Shown here: positions 61,167-64,000 of the stretch, piece by piece
Position numbering within the stretch: position 1 is the stretch's first letter
Layout: the number at the start of each line of letters is the position of its first letter
DNA from: Sphingobacteriales bacterium
GTDB taxonomy: Bacteria > Bacteroidota > Bacteroidia > Chitinophagales > Chitinophagaceae
Reading direction: 5' to 3'
Length of the DNA stretch: 64,000 nucleotides
Assembly (NCBI GenBank): GCA_016192105.1
Contig: JACPUV010000054.1
Location: forward strand, 29,968-93,967
Position numbers and translations under genes: made by a program
The notes under the pieces: generated by a model
Database searches by the model: none
What the model was told of the DNA's origin: nothing
Seen by the model: the letters and a program-made list of their open reading frames with translations, nothing else

Positions 61167-61240
61167 AGAAAGCCGATCCGGAAAGTACCGGAGTCGTATT
61201 CGTCAATATTCCGTGTGAGGGTAACCGGGTAGGCTACCCT

Positions 61241-61269
61241 AAAAAAAGTTCCGGCTGAAAAGCCGGAAC
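61241..61269 (-). terminator. Terminator of the DinB gene
   Basis: A 9-bp stem GTTCCGGCT / AGCCGGAAC with tetraloop GAAA, and on the minus strand TTTTTTT follows. Starts 12 bases after the stop at 61281. Confidence 0.9.
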
Positions 61270-61280
61270 CGGTTACAAAA

Positions 61281-61781
61281 TTAAAAGCTTGCATCATCTG
61301 CGCTGGGGCCATAGCTGCCGGGGATGGGTACATTGAGCAGCCGCAGGTACACACCCAACTGGGCCCGGTGGTGAACCACCTGGCAGAAACAGTCACGGAG
61401 GGTATCCAGTTTTGAATCCTTTGCAAGGATTGTATCTCCGTTGCGCATGGTCCAGGTCTCATTCAGCAACTGGTTGTCGCTGGCCGCTGCCAGGGCCTTT
61501 TTCCCCTTATCTAAGGAGGTTTCAAAGTACTGGATCAGGTCCGCGGGACTATTCACGGGATGGGGTTTGTAATCCATCTTGGCAAAATCCATTTCGGTTG
61601 TGTTCAGCACGGTCGGCGTCCAGCCTGGTATTTCCGCCACATGGGTGGCCAGTTGGCGGAGACTCATACTCTTTTCGTGGGGTTTCCAGTCATAGTGGTC
61701 CGCCGGTACCCGCTCCAGCATTTTCCGGGTGGTCGCAGATTCTTTTTCCATTTCTCGCAATAAAGATTCAGTAAACGTCAT
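61281..61781 (-). CDS. DinB family protein
   Basis: A 166-residue four-helix bundle of the DinB/YfiT type. Three likely metal histidines: the RQLATHVAEIPGW helix (H), the CQVVHHRAQLGVYL helix (two H), as in the DinB fold. Such proteins often bind a divalent metal and act as thiol-linked transferases, or are stress induced. It is followed by a hairpin terminator and lies 67 bases after the WYL regulator's stop on the same strand; co-transcription is possible. Different subfamily from the DUF1572-type protein at 12.1 kb. Substrate unknown. Confidence 0.9.
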   Translation of the reverse strand: MTFTESLLREMEKESATTRKMLERVPADHYDWKPHEKSMSLRQLATHVAEIPGWTPTVLNTTEMDFAKMDYKPHPVNSPADLIQYFETSLDKGKKALAAASDNQLLNETWTMRNGDTILAKDSKLDTLRDCFCQVVHHRAQLGVYLRLLNVPIPGSYGPSADDASF

Positions 61782-61847
61782 ATTGATTGATTTTAGAACA
61801 CAAAAAAAAGACAGCCCACTGACAGCCCTATGGCAGCCCGGAAAAAA

Positions 61848-62537
61848 TTAATAATCCACCGGCAATTGTTTCATGTATTCGTTCAGGTCAATATGGGTAT
61901 TTTTTTTGAAGGGAAGGCCGGTGTTGCTGATCTTTTTGATCCGGGAAACCCGGAAATCCCGGTATTCCCGCCGGGTATGGCACCAGGCGATCAGGTGCCA
62001 GTTAAAGGCATAGAAGATCAGGCCCACCGGCTCGGTTTTTCGTCTGCTGACCTCTTCTTTCTGGTTTATATATTCCAGTTCAATGATGGTTTTGTCCGCA
62101 ATGGCATTTTGCAGGGCAGGGAGGTATTCAAAATTCAGGTGGAGCCAGGCGGGTTTCTGCAACCGGATCTTTTCATTCAGGAGTTCCAGTTTTTCTTTCT
62201 GTTGTCCTCTTAGTACAGACCGGACCTTATCCAGGAGGCTGGCATAATGTTTTTGCACGGACTGATCGGTAAAGCCGTTCACCAGGACTTCGATCAATAA
62301 AAGAGTATTGGCTTCCTCGGTACTGAAGGAAACAGGGGGGAGGAAATAGCCCTGCACCACAAAATAGCCTTTGGGGGCTTCAAAGCTCACCGGGATGCCG
62401 AGCTCCCCCAGGGCTTTGATATCACGATATACTGTGCGGATACTGATCGAAAATTTCTCAGAAATTTTTTCGGCCGGCACATATTTTCTGGATTGCAGCA
62501 AAGTGAGAATGCCCAGGAGGCGGTCCATCCGGTTCAT
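61848..62537 (-). CDS. HTH/WYL-domain transcriptional regulator (YafY-like)
   Basis: A 229-residue DNA-binding protein. The HTH_11-type winged helix is at 4-58 (RLLGILTLLQSRKYVPAEKI, SEKFSISIRTVYRDIKAL). A WYL domain lies at about 140-205, with LIFYAFNWHLIAWCHTRREY and FRVSRIKKISNT. Members sense small ligands or nucleic acids through the WYL domain. The downstream DinB gene may be its target. It stands divergent from the DUF4846 gene, 100 bases away. Confidence 0.92.
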   Translation of the reverse strand: MNRMDRLLGILTLLQSRKYVPAEKISEKFSISIRTVYRDIKALGELGIPVSFEAPKGYFVVQGYFLPPVSFSTEEANTLLLIEVLVNGFTDQSVQKHYASLLDKVRSVLRGQQKEKLELLNEKIRLQKPAWLHLNFEYLPALQNAIADKTIIELEYINQKEEVSRRKTEPVGLIFYAFNWHLIAWCHTRREYRDFRVSRIKKISNTGLPFKKNTHIDLNEYMKQLPVDY

Positions 62538-62639
62538 GGCATAAATATAAGCGGAATCCCGCTGCTTATTGATTCAGTTCCTCTTTGAAGACCGGACCGG
62601 GAATATGGAAACCGGGAAGAAAGGACTCTCAATGAATGT

Positions 62640-63410
62640 ATGCGGCATTTCCCGGTTTATTTATGGCTCATCCTGATCATATCTTGCCAGCAAAAGGGGA
62701 AGAAGCGCCCGGGTCTTCGTACCAGCCCGGCCCCCGTTTCTGTTTATTATAAAAATACTGCCGCTATACCAACCCCGCCCGGATTCAGCAGGGTGCCGGT
62801 TGCTCCCGGCTCTTTTGCTGCCTGGCTCAGGGCCCTGCCCCTGAAAAAAGAAAAAACTGTCTATTTATATAATGGATTGCCCAAAAAGAACCAGGCGGCC
62901 CAGTTTGCCGTGGTGGATATGCCCTGTGGCAAAACGGATTTACAGCAATGCGCGGATGTGGTGATGCGGCTGAGGGCGGACTATCTTTTTGAAACCCGTC
63001 AGTACAGGGCTATCCGTTTCACTGATTATGAAGGCGGGGTTTACGAATGGAAGAACGGAGGGGACCGGGCCAAATTTGAACGATACCTGGGTACTGTATT
63101 TGGTAGCTGCGGATCGGCCTCCCTGGAAAAACAGTTGCAACCGGTTCCTGATTTCAATGCTATTCAGGCGGGGGATGTACTTATCCGCGGAGGATTTCCG
63201 GGTCATGCCGTACTTGTTACGGATATAGCGGTCAATAAACAGGGCGTAAAACGCTTCCTGCTGGTACAGGGCTTCCAGCCAGCGCAGGATATTCACCTGC
63301 TGATTAACCCGGCCGGGGAGAAACCAGGTCCCTGGTATGCCATTCCCGATACGGGTGCCCTGTACACCCCGGAATGGATTTTCTATAAACACCAGTTGCG
63401 GCGCTGGTGA
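62640..63410 (+). CDS. DUF4846 lipoprotein
   Basis: A 256-residue lipoprotein (MRHFPVYLWLILIISCQQKG, Cys16). The mature part is the DUF4846 domain: IPTPPGFSRVPVAPGSFAAW, ALPLKKEKTVYLYNGLPKKN, AQFAVVDMPCGKTDLQQCAD, VVMRLRADYLF, then FGSCGSASLEKQLQPV and IQAGDVLIRGGFPGHAVLVT, ending LLVQGFQPAQDIHLLINP. The Cys and His set (GSCGSAS and GHAVLV) suggests a papain-like (NlpC-type) arrangement, which is an inference. Function not established. Confidence 0.88.
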   Translation: MRHFPVYLWLILIISCQQKGKKRPGLRTSPAPVSVYYKNTAAIPTPPGFSRVPVAPGSFAAWLRALPLKKEKTVYLYNGLPKKNQAAQFAVVDMPCGKTDLQQCADVVMRLRADYLFETRQYRAIRFTDYEGGVYEWKNGGDRAKFERYLGTVFGSCGSASLEKQLQPVPDFNAIQAGDVLIRGGFPGHAVLVTDIAVNKQGVKRFLLVQGFQPAQDIHLLINPAGEKPGPWYAIPDTGALYTPEWIFYKHQLRRW

Positions 63411-63474
63411 GTCAGCCGATAACCGCAGGGGTTTGTCAGGAAGAGGGCTTCCCGGTAAATCAGTAACTTACTGC

Positions 63475-63759
63475 ATGAAAAAAATAGCCACCCTTTCCCT
63501 GCTTATTGGTTTTTCCGGTATTGTATCCGGTCAGACCGGTGAAACAAAAGGCTGGCCTTCTGCCGAGCGCTATGCTTTTATCACAGAATGCATCAAGTCT
63601 GCAAAGACCGGCATGAGTGAGGATACAGCCCGGTTTTATTGCTATTGCATGCAGTTCCGCGTGGAAGAAAAATACCCGGATATAGCAAAAGCCGTTACCG
63701 GGTTGGATTTAGAAACCCCGGAATGGAAGAAGATCATTCAGTCCTGTCCTGAATTTTGA
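63475..63759 (+). CDS. Small secreted hypothetical protein
   Basis: A 94-residue exported protein from ATG 63475 with signal peptide MKKIATLSLLIGFSGIVSGQ; the longer upstream frame overlaps the DUF4846 gene and lacks signal features. The mature part (about 74 residues) contains three Cys: ITECIKSAKTGMSEDTARFY and CYCMQFRVEEKY, plus a final QSCPEF. That Cys pattern could give two disulfides in a helical fold. No family recognised. It lies 64 bases after the DUF4846 stop and 16 bases before the next gene. Confidence 0.7.
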   Translation: MKKIATLSLLIGFSGIVSGQTGETKGWPSAERYAFITECIKSAKTGMSEDTARFYCYCMQFRVEEKYPDIAKAVTGLDLETPEWKKIIQSCPEF

Positions 63760-63775
63760 TACATTGCGGTAACTT

Positions 63776-64000
63776 ATGGATACGCTCACGCATATCGCCC
63801 TGGGCGCTTGCCTGGGGGAAAGTTTTGCCGGGAAAAAATTAGGTAAAAAGGCCCTGCTCTGGGGTGCGCTGGCCCAGAGTGTGCCGGATATTGATTTTAT
63901 AGCGGCAACATGGACCAGCACATCCGAGAATTTACTGGCTCACCGGGGATTTACCCATTCCTTTCTTTTTGCCGCATTGATCACTCCCTTGCTTGCCCTG
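63776..64000 (+). CDS. YdjM/DUF457-type metal-dependent hydrolase (partial)
   Basis: 75 codons at the window edge. The start MDTLTHIALGACLGESFAGK, a WGALAQSVPDIDF segment and LLAHRGFTHSFLFAALI match the membrane-bound metal-dependent hydrolases of the YdjM/DUF457 family, in which the P-D-x-D and H-R-x-x-T-H residues bind the metal. Two to three TM helices are visible and more are expected beyond the edge. The substrate in the family is unknown (phospholipid-like). 16 bases after the previous stop. Confidence 0.85.
   Translation, partial: MDTLTHIALGACLGESFAGKKLGKKALLWGALAQSVPDIDFIAATWTSTSENLLAHRGFTHSFLFAALITPLLAL

Overview
The window is chromosomal DNA from a Bacteroidota bacterium, most likely a Chitinophagaceae-type soil or freshwater organism. 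This rests on type IX secretion (T9SS) sorting domains on several secreted proteins, a gliding-motility-type C-terminal domain, many Bacteroidota-typical families (choice-of-anchor L, DUF2911, DUF2490, DUF4846, DUF5916, DUF6580), weak ribosome binding sites, and several -7 promoter elements of the form TAnnTTTG. I see no tRNA, rRNA, CRISPR array, phage module or insertion sequence. The species is inferred, not proven.

Layout. 1-3.3 kb: end of a tail-fibre/S74-like protein, a secreted Kelch protein and a T9SS-sorted protein. 3.7-8.1 kb (minus): malate dehydrogenase, a periplasmic thioredoxin-like protein and a large choice-of-anchor L/SprB-repeat surface protein. 8.2-11 kb (plus): efp, accB, accC. 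11-14.5 kb (minus): outer-membrane barrel, DinB/DUF1572 protein, gamma-glutamyltransferase lipoprotein. 14.6-22 kb (plus): secreted M14 carboxypeptidase, secreted PIG-L deacetylase, two tiny membrane proteins and a sodium:solute symporter. 22-25 kb (minus): DUF2911 protein, a transmembrane anti-sigma-like/TonB-C protein and its ECF sigma factor, divergent from a VWA protein. 27-37.7 kb: mixed housekeeping genes (xerD, yraN, manA, rnhA, acyl-CoA carboxylase beta, methyltransferase) with small lipoproteins and a T9SS protein. 37.9-45 kb: a degenerate histidine kinase, TonB-C protein, lipoprotein, M1 aminopeptidase and a hybrid sensor kinase. 45.3-49.5 kb (plus): a TIM-barrel glycosidase-like lipoprotein broken by an in-frame TGA, then a tight three-gene operon (outer-membrane barrel, P-loop protein, ABC transmembrane domain without ATPase). 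49.5-59.4 kb: secreted hypothetical, MORN protein, P-type ATPase, radical SAM/SPASM protein paired with a lipoprotein, DUF5916 barrel. 59.6-64 kb: standalone GHKL-like protein, GyrI-like, DinB, WYL regulator, DUF4846, small secreted protein and the start of a YdjM-like membrane hydrolase.

The most unusual points are the P-loop/ABC-TMD operon at 46.6-49.5 kb, the lipoprotein/radical SAM pair at 54.1-57.0 kb, the phospho-acceptor-less kinase at 37.9 kb, an arginine-loop elongation factor P, two overlooked small membrane proteins in front of the symporter, and a class of short degenerate tandem repeats (GTTGAGG, AAAAGTC, CTGACAA, GGGAGTC, ATTGAGC and similar words) that fill gaps between genes across the window. 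Functions given without an experimentally recognisable motif are family-level inferences from memory; no database search was run.
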